In this document: positions 15,700 through 15,700 of the stretch, piece after piece
Layout of the letters: every line of letters begins with the position of its first letter
Numbering within the stretch: position 1 is the stretch's first letter
Source of the DNA: CAYYEF01 sp964470825
GTDB taxonomy: Bacteria; Patescibacteriota; Minisyncoccia; Phycocordibacterales; JAACPR01
Direction of reading: 5' to 3'
Length of the DNA: 15,700 bases
NCBI GenBank assembly: GCA_964470825.1
Contig: CAYYEF010000013.1
Location: 1-15,700, forward strand
Position numbers and translations under genes: made by a program
The notes under the pieces: model-generated
Databases searched by the model: none
What the model saw: the letters and a program-made list of their open reading frames with translations, nothing else
What the model was told of the DNA's origin: nothing

Positions 15700-15700
15700 A

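Overview
The window looks like a piece of a chromosome from a small-genome, AT-rich bacterium of the Candidate Phyla Radiation (Patescibacteria), most likely Parcubacteria-like. The reasons are the shortened and divergent 16S rRNA 5' half with changes in the 338 and 515 primer regions, group I intron-type insertions in the 23S rRNA, almost no Shine-Dalgarno sequences, and long surface-protein genes with lamin-tail and PKD domains. TGA is used as a stop codon (the glycosyltransferase at 5606-6763), which argues against the recoded Gracilibacteria/Absconditabacteria lineages. The lineage call is inference; no database search was possible.

Layout from right to left, the direction in which almost everything is transcribed (minus strand): a secreted lamin-tail/PKD protein (14509-15699), a possible 28-residue membrane peptide (14396-14482), a winged-helix protein with a degenerate nucleotidyltransferase-like domain (13780-14388), a CmpX-like membrane protein (13017-13706) and its terminator. 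Next comes a strong promoter (12909-12936) driving a 23S-5S unit (23S about 9029-12649, 5S about 8810-8915). Downstream lie a cysteine-motif membrane-anchored protein (7905-8657) and rodA (6757-7899). A surface-polysaccharide cassette follows: a GT4 glycosyltransferase on the plus strand (5606-6763), diverging from a polyprenyl-phosphate sugar-1-phosphate transferase and an NAD-dependent sugar epimerase. Then come secD and secF, a terminator, and a separate strong promoter (900-927) for the 16S rRNA, whose 5' half fills positions 1-668.

The most unusual part is the rRNA. The 16S gene is not in an operon with 23S-5S: about 8 kb of protein genes lie between them and each unit has its own promoter. 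The 23S gene is interrupted twice. A 414-nt insertion after U2593 (E. coli numbering) in the peptidyl-transferase region has a readable group I core (P3/P7 pseudoknot and a GNRA-capped P9). A 227-nt insertion after U1931, just 3' of helix 69, follows the group I end rule (U before it, G at its end) but has no core I could fold; it begins with a perfect 26-nt palindrome. Neither contains a homing-endonuclease ORF.

The protein genes are envelope-centred. SecDF assists Sec export, RodA polymerises peptidoglycan for elongation, and the transferase, epimerase and glycosyltransferase would start and extend a lipid-linked surface glycan. Several minus-strand genes have a TATAAT-like -10 box only 7-9 nt before the ATG, which suggests leaderless mRNAs.
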